From the NCBI GenBank assembly GCA_024542985.1, contig JAMXCX010000009.1:1-43112 (forward strand): a DNA stretch of 43,112 nucleotides, given 5' to 3'. The translations under genes were made by a program, and so were the position numbers. This DNA comes from Candidatus Omnitrophota bacterium (GTDB taxonomy: Bacteria; Omnitrophota; Gorgyraeia; Duberdicusellales; 4484-171). The notes under the pieces are model-generated. The model searched no databases. It saw nothing but the letters and a program-made list of their open reading frames with translations, and was not told the origin of the DNA. The stretch's first letter is position 1, and each line of letters opens with the position of its first letter. This document shows positions 19,428 to 29,160 of this stretch, in pieces.

Positions 19428-19519
19428 CTTAGCCGAAACTTGTGCTGAGCATCAGCATTTATCCTGTATTCCGAAAACGAAATACAGGGGAACCCCTTAC
19501 CCTATGTAACGTTTCTAAG
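19428..19519 (+). ncRNA. Candidate structured RNA or structured 3' UTR (class unknown)
   Basis: Closing stem CTTAG-(CCG)-AAAC / GTTT-CTAAG; inner hairpins TGCTGA-GCA-TCAGCA, CCTGTATT-N10-AATACAGG and TTAC-CCTAT-GTAA. Confidence 0.4.
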
Positions 19520-19532
19520 TCGGTGATAAATA

Positions 19533-19616
19533 TGCGAGGGAGGGGATTTGAACCCCTACAGTATCACTACCGCTAGCCCCTCAAGCTAGTGCGTCTGCCA
19601 GTTCCGCCACCCTCGC
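19533..19616 (-). tRNA. tRNA-Leu (anticodon GAG), no encoded CCA
   Basis: Reverse complement GCGAGGGTGGCGGAACTGGCAGACGCACTAGCTTGAGGGGCTAGCGG... with long variable arm, T-loop GGGGTTCAAATCCCC and matching acceptor. Confidence 0.93.
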
Positions 19617-19645
19617 GTAAAATCTAAAATTTCTGTGTTTTTATA

Positions 19646-20575
19646 TTAAGACTTTCTTTTATCCGTTATGTATTTGCTTTCAGGGAATTTTTTGGCTAAC
19701 GTTTTCATTTCTGCGCCTAGAGAATTTATTTGGGCGGTATGAGTAAAGTGTTTATCTAGGCTGCTAATTATGCCGATGGAAATAGTAAGGAACTCAAATT
19801 TATATATTTGGCCGTCACGGCCTTTTGTTTCTATATACCCTTTTATTTTATCACTTTTTTCAAAAAAATTTGGTGCGGCTGCATCAAAATCGTTAATTAT
19901 TTTTTTGGCAATATTTTCTGCATTATCAGGTAGGGTTATGATAACAAAATCGTCTCCGCCGACATGCCCTATAAAATCATGGATCGTTCCTCCTTTTTGA
20001 ATAGAGTCAATAAGTATATGCGCTGTTTTTTTTATGATGCTATCTCCTTTTTGGAAACCATAATAATCATTTAGCGCTTTAAAATTATCGATATCAATAT
20101 AAAGCATAGCAAAGTCAGACTTATTAGAAATTTTCTCTTCTAGCTCTTTAGCAATTGATACATTACCTGGTAAGCGAGTTAAAGGATTGGCGTCTAAGTT
20201 GGCGCTGGAACGGCGTATAAGCATTCTTACTCGGGCAACTAATTCTTTAGGGTCAAACGGTTTTAGCATATAGTCATCAGCCCCGGCCTCAAGGCCAGCC
20301 ACTTTGTCTTGTATTTCACCTTTTCCGGTGAGCATGAGTATAGGGGTATTTGAAAGAAGAGCGTCTTTCCTTATTATTCTGCATATTTCTGGTCCGGTTA
20401 AGTCAGGGAGCAAGTAGTCTAAAACTAAAAGGTTGGGGCATTTAGATTTTAAAGTCTCTAAGGCTTCATTACCCGTAGAAGCTTTCTCTAGCTCAAATTC
20501 ATCCATAAGGGTAGCCTCTAAAAGGTCTAAAATATCAGGGTCATCATCAACAACTAAAACTTTTAATTTATCCAT
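19646..20575 (-). CDS. Response regulator with REC and GGDEF-type (GGDDF) domain
   Basis: VLVVDDDPDI...LDYLLPDLTG...LKPFDPKE (REC); DIDNFKALNDYYGFQKGD and GHVGGDDFVII. Confidence 0.93.
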   Translation of the reverse strand: MDKLKVLVVDDDPDILDLLEATLMDEFELEKASTGNEALETLKSKCPNLLVLDYLLPDLTGPEICRIIRKDALLSNTPILMLTGKGEIQDKVAGLEAGADDYMLKPFDPKELVARVRMLIRRSSANLDANPLTRLPGNVSIAKELEEKISNKSDFAMLYIDIDNFKALNDYYGFQKGDSIIKKTAHILIDSIQKGGTIHDFIGHVGGDDFVIITLPDNAENIAKKIINDFDAAAPNFFEKSDKIKGYIETKGRDGQIYKFEFLTISIGIISSLDKHFTHTAQINSLGAEMKTLAKKFPESKYITDKRKS

Positions 20576-22049
20576 TTTTTACCACTTTCAAGGTGAAAAA
20601 AAAGGTAGTACCTTTTCCAAATTCAGATTCGACCCATATTTTTTCATTATGAGTATTGACGATCCTTTTTACCAAAGAGAGGCCAAGGCCGCTTCCTTTT
20701 TCTTTAAGGGTATCAGGGTTGTTCACTCTGTAGAATTCTTGAAAGAGTTTTTCTAAGTCATCTTTTTTTATGCCGTAACCTGTGTCTGAGACAGAAATAA
20801 TAGCTTCATTGCCGTTCTGCTCACATTTGATTGTAATTTTGCCGCCTTTAGGCGTAAATTTTATAGCGTTATTTATAAGGTTGATTAGAACTCTCTCAAT
20901 CAGATTTTTGTCCATGTATAGATTTAATCCTTTGGGAGCATTAAAGTTTAAAACCAATTCCTTAGCTTTTATTTGAGGTGTAAGGAAATCAGCTACGTCT
21001 TCAATTAGCTTTGCAATTTCACAAGGGGCTATTTTTACCTCTGTCTTACCTGATTCAATGCGGGAGATATCTAAAAGAGTATTTACTATGTCCATAAGTT
21101 TATTGACATTTTCATCAATCCTTAGCAGTCTTTTTTTTGCCTCTTCAGATAATTTACCAAACTTATCATCTACAAGCAGAGAAGAAAATCCTTTTACAGA
21201 TGTCAAGGGAGTTCGCAGCTCATGGGATACACTGGAGATAAAGTCTGATTTTGCTTTGCTTATAGTTTCAATTGCTCTTAAGCTTTTTACGAGTTCATTG
21301 GTCCTCTCTTTAATTCTTCTTTCTAGGTCGTCTTTTGAGTGATAAAGGTCTTCGAATAATTTAATATTATCCAGGCACTGATTAAGATACATACATATAA
21401 TTAAAAAAATTTCTTCATCCGACTTTTGAATTTCTGCAGAAAGTGTAGGATTAGATACCATAAATATGCTGTATATGCGTTCCGATGCTTTTATGGGGGA
21501 AATGAGTAAATCTTTAATTTGAAGATCGCAAGAAAGGCGTCTGTAAGTTTCTGATTTTTGAGACAATAACTGCGTTTGCGTCAGCACCTCTTTTTTGTAC
21601 TTCAATATATTTTTTATTATATTTATTTCATTGGGCTTAAAACCAATATTAACTTTTGGTTCTAAATTATCGAAACTCAGGAGTAACCCTTTTTTGAATC
21701 CTAAGTCATTTATAAGTTTTGCATCGATTTGTGTAAAAAGTTTTTCTGTATCAAGAATATGGACAGATGAAGTAATAAGATTTTTTATCAGGGTTAATTT
21801 ATTAAGTTTATCTTCTATTTCTTGTTGGTATAGATTTAATTCCATATCGCTTTTAATGATTAATTTTGCCTGTTGATCAAGATCCTGTATTGTCTTATCA
21901 AGATGATTCAGTTCTTTCCTTAAAACAGAGATAGCCTGCATTTTTTCTTTTAGGTAAAAGGAAAGAAGTACTATTATGGAAAAAAATACAATAACTATGA
22001 TAATAAGAGGATTTATGCCTGAAACGGCGTCAAGTATATCTACTGCCAT
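20568..22049 (-). CDS. Membrane sensor histidine kinase (TM, coiled coil, GAF-like, HisKA, HATPase)
   Basis: SHELRTPLTSVKGF H-box; NLINNAIKFTPKGG; DTGYGI; GSGLGLSLVKRIV; N-terminal TM. Confidence 0.94.
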   Translation of the reverse strand: MAVDILDAVSGINPLIIIVIVFFSIIVLLSFYLKEKMQAISVLRKELNHLDKTIQDLDQQAKLIIKSDMELNLYQQEIEDKLNKLTLIKNLITSSVHILDTEKLFTQIDAKLINDLGFKKGLLLSFDNLEPKVNIGFKPNEINIIKNILKYKKEVLTQTQLLSQKSETYRRLSCDLQIKDLLISPIKASERIYSIFMVSNPTLSAEIQKSDEEIFLIICMYLNQCLDNIKLFEDLYHSKDDLERRIKERTNELVKSLRAIETISKAKSDFISSVSHELRTPLTSVKGFSSLLVDDKFGKLSEEAKKRLLRIDENVNKLMDIVNTLLDISRIESGKTEVKIAPCEIAKLIEDVADFLTPQIKAKELVLNFNAPKGLNLYMDKNLIERVLINLINNAIKFTPKGGKITIKCEQNGNEAIISVSDTGYGIKKDDLEKLFQEFYRVNNPDTLKEKGSGLGLSLVKRIVNTHNEKIWVESEFGKGTTFFFTLKVVKNG

Positions 22050-23167
22050 AATGTTATTATAGTATTAACTGTTTCTAGGCTTATATTTTTGTATTCCTGG
22101 CTTGAATAAAAAGCGTAGTCTGAATATAGCCCTATTATTTTGAATTTATCGCCCAAGGACCGCTTTATTGCTGATATTTCTTCCGTAAAAGATTTTTTTA
22201 GTATTTTTTTTCGCGTCAAAGAGTTTACAATGAAAACTAATCCTTGGTTATTTTTTTTTATCGGAGCCAGTTTATTTTCCAGTTCGTTTAGCAGCAGGCT
22301 CGAGTCCATAAACATAATATACCCAGGTGTGTTTTCTCTTATCTCCCCCAGACATCTTAAAGAGCCATCTTGCAGGCACTCGAGGACATTGATGATATGC
22401 ATTTGACCGTTATATTTTATTCCTAAGGGATAAAAAGAGAAAAGATTATTTTTTAAAAAGCTGTCAAATTTTTCTTCCAAGTAATGCCTATAAATATTTA
22501 CTGCCGGCTGGCCATCGATTTCTGTGATTAAACCTCTGTCGGCCGAAGCTTTAGATATAGTAAAAGATTTACCTAAAGGCACAAAGTTTTCCAATTTTAA
22601 GGATTGTATTTCTAGGCCTTTTATTATAACATTGATTAGGCCTTCATCACCGGCATTATTTATAATTTGAGAATTATGGCGAGAATATTTTTTTACATAG
22701 CCGGCGCCTATAAGATTAAAACTTTTTCCTAAAGAGAATTTAACCCCTTTTAAATAGGGATAAGGATTAATGCCAGGTGACATGAATGAAAGAAGGCAAA
22801 ATTCAGATCTCTTTAGTTCTTTGAGTGAAGAGCGCAGCAAAGTTTCAATTTCTTGAGATTCACCGGTTTTTAAAAATGTTTCCTTTAATTCCACAGAAGC
22901 CTTATTGATACAGCAAGCGATAATTCCTTTAGAGATGACTTTTTCTTCAAAGATTAGGAAGGGCGCCCCTACGCCTAAAATTTTCTGAGGCTTTAAGGTA
23001 AGATTTATGGTTTTTAGAATAGCCGAAGGGTTATAATGCGGAGTGAATAAAACAATAAGATTACCTATGTTTTTGGGAAACATTGATTTTATTTTTAAGG
23101 AAACATCCTTGATTGCTTCTTCCTGCTTTTTCTCACTAAGGGCTATAGCAAATTCTTCGTTTTTCAT
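22040..23167 (-). CDS. FIST N/C domain sensory protein
   Basis: Overall FIST layout: N-terminal domain with GVGAPFL, C-terminal YLEEKFD...FYPLGIKYNGQ...CLGEIRENTPGYIM; overlaps histidine kinase gene by 10 nt. Confidence 0.8.
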   Translation of the reverse strand: MKNEEFAIALSEKKQEEAIKDVSLKIKSMFPKNIGNLIVLFTPHYNPSAILKTINLTLKPQKILGVGAPFLIFEEKVISKGIIACCINKASVELKETFLKTGESQEIETLLRSSLKELKRSEFCLLSFMSPGINPYPYLKGVKFSLGKSFNLIGAGYVKKYSRHNSQIINNAGDEGLINVIIKGLEIQSLKLENFVPLGKSFTISKASADRGLITEIDGQPAVNIYRHYLEEKFDSFLKNNLFSFYPLGIKYNGQMHIINVLECLQDGSLRCLGEIRENTPGYIMFMDSSLLLNELENKLAPIKKNNQGLVFIVNSLTRKKILKKSFTEEISAIKRSLGDKFKIIGLYSDYAFYSSQEYKNISLETVNTIITLWQ

Positions 23168-23458
23168 TGATTGTCAAGCTTAAGTCCGTCGAAACAAATG
23201 AGGATATCGCGGATGCTGGCCTGCAGAGCTTCATTTTTGAAGTATTTTAGAGGCAGGAGCAATAACCACGGGGAAGTGTTTAAAAAGCTATATATTTTCA
23301 TCACTTTTTAACTTATCATAAACAGGGTTAAAAATCAATATATTTGAGGCTTTTATCTTCCTAGGGGGCATTAGGTTCAGATAAATCGGTATATTTTCCC
23401 AGTTTTGAGGCTAGGAATGCTTTCTTTTATAGCCAAATTTTAGAGTTAGCGAAGTTTC

Positions 23459-23487
23459 TTGACATTTTTTGAGGTATATGCTATATA
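23459..23487 (+). promoter_or_regulatory. Sigma70-type promoter upstream of cvpA-nif3-dnaG-rpoD block
   Basis: TTGACA - 17 nt - TATATA with TGc extended -10, ~19 nt before the 23506 start. Confidence 0.75.
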
Positions 23488-23505
23488 CTAGATACATTAA
23501 AATCA

Positions 23506-24060
23506 ATGGAAATATCTGCTGAGCAAGCCTTTGTAGATTTATTTTTTTTAATTCTTTTCTTGAGGGTTGTTTATATAGCTATATCGCGGGGGATTTTATG
23601 TGAAATCTTTAAAGCGGTAGGGCTTTTTATAGCTACCATTTTTGCTTTTCACTATTATTTTTCCTTAGGAAATTATGTAAATAAAAAAGTATTATTTATA
23701 AGTAAAGAATACTTATATCCGTTATGTTTTTTTTTAATTCTTATAAGTATATGGGGTATTTTCAGTATTTTGAGGCTAATAATTACCCTTCTTGTTGTTA
23801 AGAAAAAAGATGTTTCTTTTCCAGAACGATGGCTGTCAGCCTTTGTGGGTTGGGGCAGAGCTGTTTTTCTATCAAGCGTAGTTATTTTTTTATTACACCA
23901 AGGTCCTTTTGAACCGGATTTTTTTCAGAAAACCATAGCCTACAGAATGTTTAAAAATATTAGCCCTAAAGTCTACTTAGCATTCTTTACGCTTTATAAA
24001 AAAGTTAATCCTAAAGCCGCGTTAAATAAAGAAATCGAAAAATATTATAAAGCACGTTAA
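23506..24060 (+). CDS. CvpA-like membrane protein
   Basis: 184 aa with 4 TM segments; 'ERWLSAFVGWGRAVFLSSVVIFLL' resembles the CvpA GxxRG.. region. Confidence 0.6.
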   Translation: MEISAEQAFVDLFFLILFLRVVYIAISRGILCEIFKAVGLFIATIFAFHYYFSLGNYVNKKVLFISKEYLYPLCFFLILISIWGIFSILRLIITLLVVKKKDVSFPERWLSAFVGWGRAVFLSSVVIFLLHQGPFEPDFFQKTIAYRMFKNISPKVYLAFFTLYKKVNPKAALNKEIEKYYKAR

Positions 24061-24145
24061 GATGCTGTTTTAGGCAAGGTAAGCAGATAACTTATAAGAT
24101 TTTCATAAGGTAATTTTAAATTAACTTAGAGGGAGGTTTAATGCG

Positions 24146-25105
24146 ATGAAGCTCAAAAGTCTTTACCGGGAGATGATAAACAAAGGCATTGAGGCAGATG
24201 TCCGCAGTCGGAGAGAAATTGAAAATATTCTAAAAAAGCGAAAGCATAAATATGAAAGCCTTAGTAAAAAAGAAAAAGATTATTTTGATTTAGATGCCTT
24301 ATTTAATCCTTTTTCAGACAGTAGGGTACTTTGTGGGGATCTTGAGAGTAATATAAAGTCAATAATTGTGGGCGTGGATGTTGAGGGTGAAGAGTTGGTT
24401 GTAGTCGATAGACTGAGAGCCAAGGGTAAAAAAATTGATTTAGCGTTTTCTCATCATCCTGAGGGGAAAGCTTACGCTAATTTTTATGAAGTGATGGATT
24501 TGCAAGTAGATATTTTTTCGGCAAAAGGAGTATCTTTAAGCGTTTCTGAAAAGCTTTTAAACGAGAGAAAGGAGCAAGTCTATAGACGCGTAAGTGCAGC
24601 TAACCATTCCAGGAGTGTAGATATCGCTCGGATTTTGGATATAAATTTTTTATGCATGCATACACCTTGCGATAATCTTGTTTATAAGTATCTAGATAAC
24701 GTTTTAGGCAAAGAAAAACCGTCAAATTTATCGAATATAATAGATATTCTTTTTAGTTTTCCGGAGTATATGGATGCCGCCAAAGCAAATAATCCGCCTA
24801 GTATTGTAATTGGCAATAAGAGCTCTCGTTGCCGTAATATCTATCTTGAGTTTACAGGCGGGACTGAAGGGCCGCAAAAAATATATAAGGAACTTTCTGC
24901 CCGAGGCATTGATACGATAGTTGCTATGCATCAATCTGAAGAGCATTTTAAAAAATGCAAAGATTCTAATATAAACGTGATTTTTGCATCACACATAGCT
25001 TCTGATAACTTAGGTATAAACCTCATGCTGGATCATTTAGAAAAAAAAGAGAAGTTTAAAATTTACGAGTTTTCTGGATTTAGAAGGTTCGCCCGTAAAA
25101 AGTAG
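24146..25105 (+). CDS. NIF3-like (NGG1p-interacting factor 3) protein
   Basis: IDLAFSHHPEG, AANHSRSVDIARILDINFLCMHTPCDN, FASHIASDNLGINLMLD metal-ligand-like motifs. Confidence 0.65.
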   Translation: MKLKSLYREMINKGIEADVRSRREIENILKKRKHKYESLSKKEKDYFDLDALFNPFSDSRVLCGDLESNIKSIIVGVDVEGEELVVVDRLRAKGKKIDLAFSHHPEGKAYANFYEVMDLQVDIFSAKGVSLSVSEKLLNERKEQVYRRVSAANHSRSVDIARILDINFLCMHTPCDNLVYKYLDNVLGKEKPSNLSNIIDILFSFPEYMDAAKANNPPSIVIGNKSSRCRNIYLEFTGGTEGPQKIYKELSARGIDTIVAMHQSEEHFKKCKDSNINVIFASHIASDNLGINLMLDHLEKKEKFKIYEFSGFRRFARKK

Positions 25106-25202
25106 GGAATAGAGAAATTAAAGTTATTACTGTCATAGATAATAATAAATAAAATTTTTAGTTGCTAAGAATTAAAATTCATTTTCTTTCCTACTCCCTA
25201 CT
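25101..25202. repeat. Imperfect inverted-repeat element spanning nif3-like stop codon and dnaG upstream region
   Basis: AGTAGGGA (25101-25108) / TCCCTACT (25195-25202) with AT-rich interior. Confidence 0.5.
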
Positions 25203-25220
25203 CGCGGCTATTATTAAAAT

Positions 25221-26999
25221 ATGATACCTCAAGCATTCATAGAGGAAGTCCAGTCTAGAACTGATATTGTGGAGGTAATTTCAAGTTACATTCCTGCAAA
25301 AAGAACCGGTAGAAATTTTAAGGCTCTTTGTCCTTTCCATGGAGAAAAAACCCCTTCATTTATAATAAGTCCTCAAAAACAAATCTTTCATTGTTTCGGC
25401 TGCGGAGAAGGCGGCGGAGTTTTTCAGTTTCTAGCCCTTATGGAGAAGGTGAATTTTCCGGAAGCCGTAGAGATGCTGGCTAGAAGGTTAGGGTTGGATG
25501 TGCCGTACAAAAACGAAAAGGCTTACAAAGCAAAGACCGTTCTTTATGAGGCAGTGAACGAAGCAGCTTCTTTTTTCCATAAAAAGCTTAAAAACGACAA
25601 AGAATACCAGCCTATTCGTAACTATTTAAATAAAAGAGGCATTGCAGATAAGACGATTGATAAATTTAAATTGGGATATGCTCCGGGCAATAACTCTCTT
25701 ATTAACCATATGCGTAAAGTTGGTTTTACGCTTGAAGTATTAGAACGGGCATCTCTTGTTACAGCTGGCAGAGGAGGGTTCCGCGACTTATTCCATGGCA
25801 GGATTTCTTTTCCCATTTTTGATGTACGTTCTCGGATAATAGGCTTTGGGGGAAGGATATATAAAGAAATGAAGGATTACCCAAAATACATAAATTCTTT
25901 AGAAAATGCTCTTTATAGCAAGAGAGACAATCTTTTTGGTTTAAATTTTTCCAAGGAAGATATTATTAAGGAAGGTAAAGCGATAGTAGTAGAAGGTTAT
26001 TTAGACATGATTATACCGTTTATGCGAGGAATAAAAAACATAGTTGCTTCTTTAGGCACAGCCCTTACTCTAGAGCAGATTCGGTTAATTAAAAGATATA
26101 CCTCCGGTATCATTTTGATTTATGATTCTGATAAAGCCGGCCAGAGGGCTACTTTAAGGTCTTTAGATTTGCTTTTAGAAAACAATTTAAGAGTTGATGT
26201 TGTAAGTTTACCCCAAGGCTATGATCCGGATTCGTTGATCATCAAAAACGGTAAAGATTGTTTTTTACAGTTGCTGGATAGGCGTTGTGATTTTTTTGAA
26301 TATAAGTTAAACATTCTAAAAGGAGCCCATGACGTAGATACAATAGGCGGTAAAAGTAAAATTGCTCAAGAAATGCTGACTACTATTGATAAATTAAATA
26401 GTGAAATAGAAAAATACGAGTATATAAAAAGATTAGCTAATAATTTAGGAATTAAAGAGGAAATTGTGATTGCTGAGTTCCAAAGCGGGTTTTCTAAAAA
26501 TAAAACTACTCGGATGAAAACTAAAGTTTGGCATACTCAAAGCAATAAAGATACAGAAAACTTTGTAGCCAACGAACCCTTATCAATTACCGAAAAAACT
26601 CTTCTCAAAGTAATACTGACAAATCCTAAAGCTTTTTCCTTAACAAAAAAGAATTTAAAAGAAGAGTATTTCCGTTCATATTTAGCCAGAAGGACAATTT
26701 CTTTTCTGTTTAACTCTTTAGGGGAAGTCAAAAACAATTATATACAGAAAATATTAAGAGAAATCAAAGATAAAGAAATCAGCAGTTTTATTTCCAAGAT
26801 TTTGATGGATGACGGCATACCTTCAGACAAAAATAGCTTTAAGGACAGCTTGCTTAAATTGCGTAAAATAGGCACTTTGCAGCTGAAGAAAAAATTGCAG
26901 GGCCAAATAAAACAGGCAGAAGATGACGGCGACCAAAAGAAACTAAAAGAGTTAATTAGAAAATATAGCAAAATTAATAACGGAATAAGGAATGGTTAA
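25221..26999 (+). CDS. dnaG: DNA primase
   Basis: [51 protein letters not shown]; Toprim VVEGYLDMI...[10 protein letters not shown]. Confidence 0.97.
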   Translation: MIPQAFIEEVQSRTDIVEVISSYIPAKRTGRNFKALCPFHGEKTPSFIISPQKQIFHCFGCGEGGGVFQFLALMEKVNFPEAVEMLARRLGLDVPYKNEKAYKAKTVLYEAVNEAASFFHKKLKNDKEYQPIRNYLNKRGIADKTIDKFKLGYAPGNNSLINHMRKVGFTLEVLERASLVTAGRGGFRDLFHGRISFPIFDVRSRIIGFGGRIYKEMKDYPKYINSLENALYSKRDNLFGLNFSKEDIIKEGKAIVVEGYLDMIIPFMRGIKNIVASLGTALTLEQIRLIKRYTSGIILIYDSDKAGQRATLRSLDLLLENNLRVDVVSLPQGYDPDSLIIKNGKDCFLQLLDRRCDFFEYKLNILKGAHDVDTIGGKSKIAQEMLTTIDKLNSEIEKYEYIKRLANNLGIKEEIVIAEFQSGFSKNKTTRMKTKVWHTQSNKDTENFVANEPLSITEKTLLKVILTNPKAFSLTKKNLKEEYFRSYLARRTISFLFNSLGEVKNNYIQKILREIKDKEISSFISKILMDDGIPSDKNSFKDSLLKLRKIGTLQLKKKLQGQIKQAEDDGDQKKLKELIRKYSKINNGIRNG

Positions 27000-28539
27000 G
27001 AGGAAGATTTTAGACAGAAGCATAGGCCAATTAATCGATTTGGGTAAAAAGAAAGGCTATCTTACCTATGATGAGATAAACCATTTTCTATCCGAAGAGA
27101 TAACAAGCGTACAGGATTTAGATACTATCTTTGAACGCTTAGATTCTAAAGATATAACTGTTCTAGAGGCAAAAGAAGTTCCAGAATGGGAAAAGGAAAA
27201 GAAAAAACAAACTGCTACTACAACTCAGCCTATTGATGATCCGGTTAAGATGTATCTTAAACAAATGGGACAGATTCCTTTACTTTCCAGAGAAGAAGAA
27301 ATAAGACTAGCAAAAAAAATTGAAGATACAGAAAATAGTTTACGTGAGGAAGTGTTTCTTACAAGCACATCGCGGACGATATTTATAGAAATTTCAAAAA
27401 AGTTAATCAAAGAGGAGCTAAATCCAGATGACTTTGTTAAAGGAGAAATTGAGGACAAAGGAAAAGAAATAAAAAGAATAAGAAAACTTTATGGCAAGCT
27501 TTCGAGAGTAAAAAAGCGGGAAAGTCAAAAGAATGTCTTAAAGAATTTCAATTTCACTATAGGAATCATTGACCGGATAATTTTAGAAACTAAAGTTATT
27601 TCTTATGATATTGAAAAGGTAAAAAGAAAGATGGATAGAATTAAGGGTAGAAACAGATTCAAGGAGGCCCAGAGAAGAAGCCTTAAAAGAGCAAAAAATA
27701 AATTAATAAAACGTTTAGGTTTTTCTGAAAGTGAGACAAGACAGCGAATGAGGGCCATTTTAGAGAAAAATAGGCTCTACAATCATGCAAAAAGGACTCT
27801 TGTCGAGGCAAATTTAAGATTGGTGGTTAGTATAGCTAAGAAATATGTAAATAGAGGGCTTTCATTTTTAGATTTAATCCAGGAAGGCAATATCGGGCTT
27901 ATCAAAGCAGTGGAGAAGTTTGAGTATAAGAGAGGATATAAATTTTCTACTTACGCTACTTGGTGGATAAGGCAAGCAATAACTCGGGCTATTGCTGACC
28001 AAGCACGAACTATAAGAATACCTGTACATATGACAGAAACAATTAACAAAATAATTAGAATTTCTCGGCTTTTTATCCAGGAAAAAGGACGGGAACCTTC
28101 GGCTGAGGAATTATCTAAAGAGTTGAAGCTCCCTGTTTCTAAGATAAAGGATATTATGAAAGTATCTCAACAGCCAATATCCATACATACGCCCATCGGA
28201 GACGATGGAGATACTTCTTTCGGAGATTTTATAGAAGATAAAAAGGCAGTATCTCCGGCCAACGCGACTGTATTTTCAATGCTTAAAGAGGAACTAGAAC
28301 AGGCAATGGAAGGCTTAACCGGTAGAGAAAAGAGTATTCTTAGTTTGAGATTTGGCCTGGAAGACGGAAGTCCTAAAACTTTAGAAGAGGTAGGTACAGT
28401 TTTTAAGGTTACCAGGGAACGCATAAGGCAAATCGAGGCTAAAGCCTTAAAGAAACTAAGACATCCTAGTCGCTCACGCCGGTTGCAGACATTTTTAGAG
28501 CTTACCCTTTTTCGCGGGAAATTCCGCTCTCATAATTAA
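26992..28539 (+). CDS. rpoD: RNA polymerase primary sigma factor (sigma70)
   Basis: [57 protein letters not shown]; region 4 [26 protein letters not shown]. Confidence 0.97.
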   Translation: MVKRKILDRSIGQLIDLGKKKGYLTYDEINHFLSEEITSVQDLDTIFERLDSKDITVLEAKEVPEWEKEKKKQTATTTQPIDDPVKMYLKQMGQIPLLSREEEIRLAKKIEDTENSLREEVFLTSTSRTIFIEISKKLIKEELNPDDFVKGEIEDKGKEIKRIRKLYGKLSRVKKRESQKNVLKNFNFTIGIIDRIILETKVISYDIEKVKRKMDRIKGRNRFKEAQRRSLKRAKNKLIKRLGFSESETRQRMRAILEKNRLYNHAKRTLVEANLRLVVSIAKKYVNRGLSFLDLIQEGNIGLIKAVEKFEYKRGYKFSTYATWWIRQAITRAIADQARTIRIPVHMTETINKIIRISRLFIQEKGREPSAEELSKELKLPVSKIKDIMKVSQQPISIHTPIGDDGDTSFGDFIEDKKAVSPANATVFSMLKEELEQAMEGLTGREKSILSLRFGLEDGSPKTLEEVGTVFKVTRERIRQIEAKALKKLRHPSRSRRLQTFLELTLFRGKFRSHN

Positions 28540-28638
28540 TATTTATATTGGTATTTGTTGCTATCTTAAAGATAAATACAGCCGGGGATAGGCAGGTAGA
28601 TTTTTAGTGGCTTAGGGGTATAATTTTAGAATAAAAAA

Positions 28639-28667
28639 AGGGACTGTTGAAAAATGCAACAGTCCCT
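28639..28667. terminator. Strong 11-bp hairpin after rpoD; U-tract only on minus strand
   Basis: AGGGACTGTTG-AAAAATG-CAACAGTCCCT, preceded on + strand by AAAAAA. Confidence 0.6.
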
Positions 28668-28765
28668 GATTGCAATGATTAGAGAAAGATTTCAGAGATT
28701 AATAATCTCCGTAATCTCTTTTTAATCGTTGAAATCAGGCGCGGGTGCTATTACGTAACAGCGCC
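28667..28765 (+). promoter_or_regulatory. Structured leader upstream of gatC
   Basis: Nested pairing CAATGATTA/TAATCGTTG and AGAGATTA/TAATCTCT, then a second GGCGC...GCGCC hairpin containing palindrome GCTATTACGTAACAGC. Confidence 0.45.
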
Positions 28766-28779
28766 AAAAAAGGAACTTT

Positions 28780-29064
28780 ATGATAGATAAAAGAAGTGTA
28801 GAATATGTAGCAAACTTAGCCAGAATAACGATAACAGAGGCCCAAAATGATTATCTCGGAGAGCAGTTATCAAAAATAATTGATTATATTGATAAATTGA
28901 AAGAAGTGGATATAGAAAAGGTTGAGCCAATGCGCGGCCTGCATACCAAGAGAAACGTTTTTAGGGAAGATAAGGCTCTGGAATCATATTCGAAACACGA
29001 TATTTTGAAAAATTCTCCTTTAACAGAAGGCAATTATTTTAAAATCCCCAAGGTAATGGAATAA
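28780..29064 (+). CDS. gatC: Asp/Glu-tRNA(Asn/Gln) amidotransferase subunit C
   Basis: VEYVANLARITITEAQNDYLGEQLSKIIDYIDKLKEVD; upstream of gatA. Confidence 0.93.
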   Translation: MIDKRSVEYVANLARITITEAQNDYLGEQLSKIIDYIDKLKEVDIEKVEPMRGLHTKRNVFREDKALESYSKHDILKNSPLTEGNYFKIPKVME

Positions 29065-29076
29065 AACGCTAATTTA

Positions 29077-29096
29077 CCTGCCTGCCGGTAGGCAGG
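29077..29096. repeat. 20-bp palindrome CCTGCCTGCCGGTAGGCAGG
   Basis: Self-complementary with one G-T pair; GC-rich inside an AT-rich gap. Confidence 0.75.
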
Positions 29097-29110
29097 GACG
29101 AATATAAATA

Positions 29111-29144
29111 CGCTAATTTTTGCGAATAAAAATAAAAATTAGCG
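29111..29144. repeat. Perfect 11-bp hairpin CGCTAATTTTT...AAAAATTAGCG upstream of gatA
   Basis: Arms 29111-29121 and 29134-29144; ACGCTAATTT also occurs as a direct repeat at 29066-29075. Confidence 0.7.
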
Positions 29145-29160
29145 GTAATTAGTGTATATA

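Noticed and set aside
19428-19519. Assignment of this structure as a c-di-AMP (ydaO) riboswitch
   Set aside because: Only short motif similarity; downstream genes are on the opposite strand and the canonical fold could not be completed by eye.
20433-22406. Several plus-strand ORFs (20433, 20782, 21058, 21595, 22140) opposite the histidine kinase and FIST genes
   Set aside because: Antisense to strongly supported CDSs; translations are Ser/Phe/Leu-rich mirror ORFs typical of AT-rich coding antisense.
28639-28667. Simple plus-strand intrinsic terminator for rpoD
   Set aside because: The hairpin is strong but is followed by GATTGC, not a T-tract, on the plus strand; kept as an unexplained structure.
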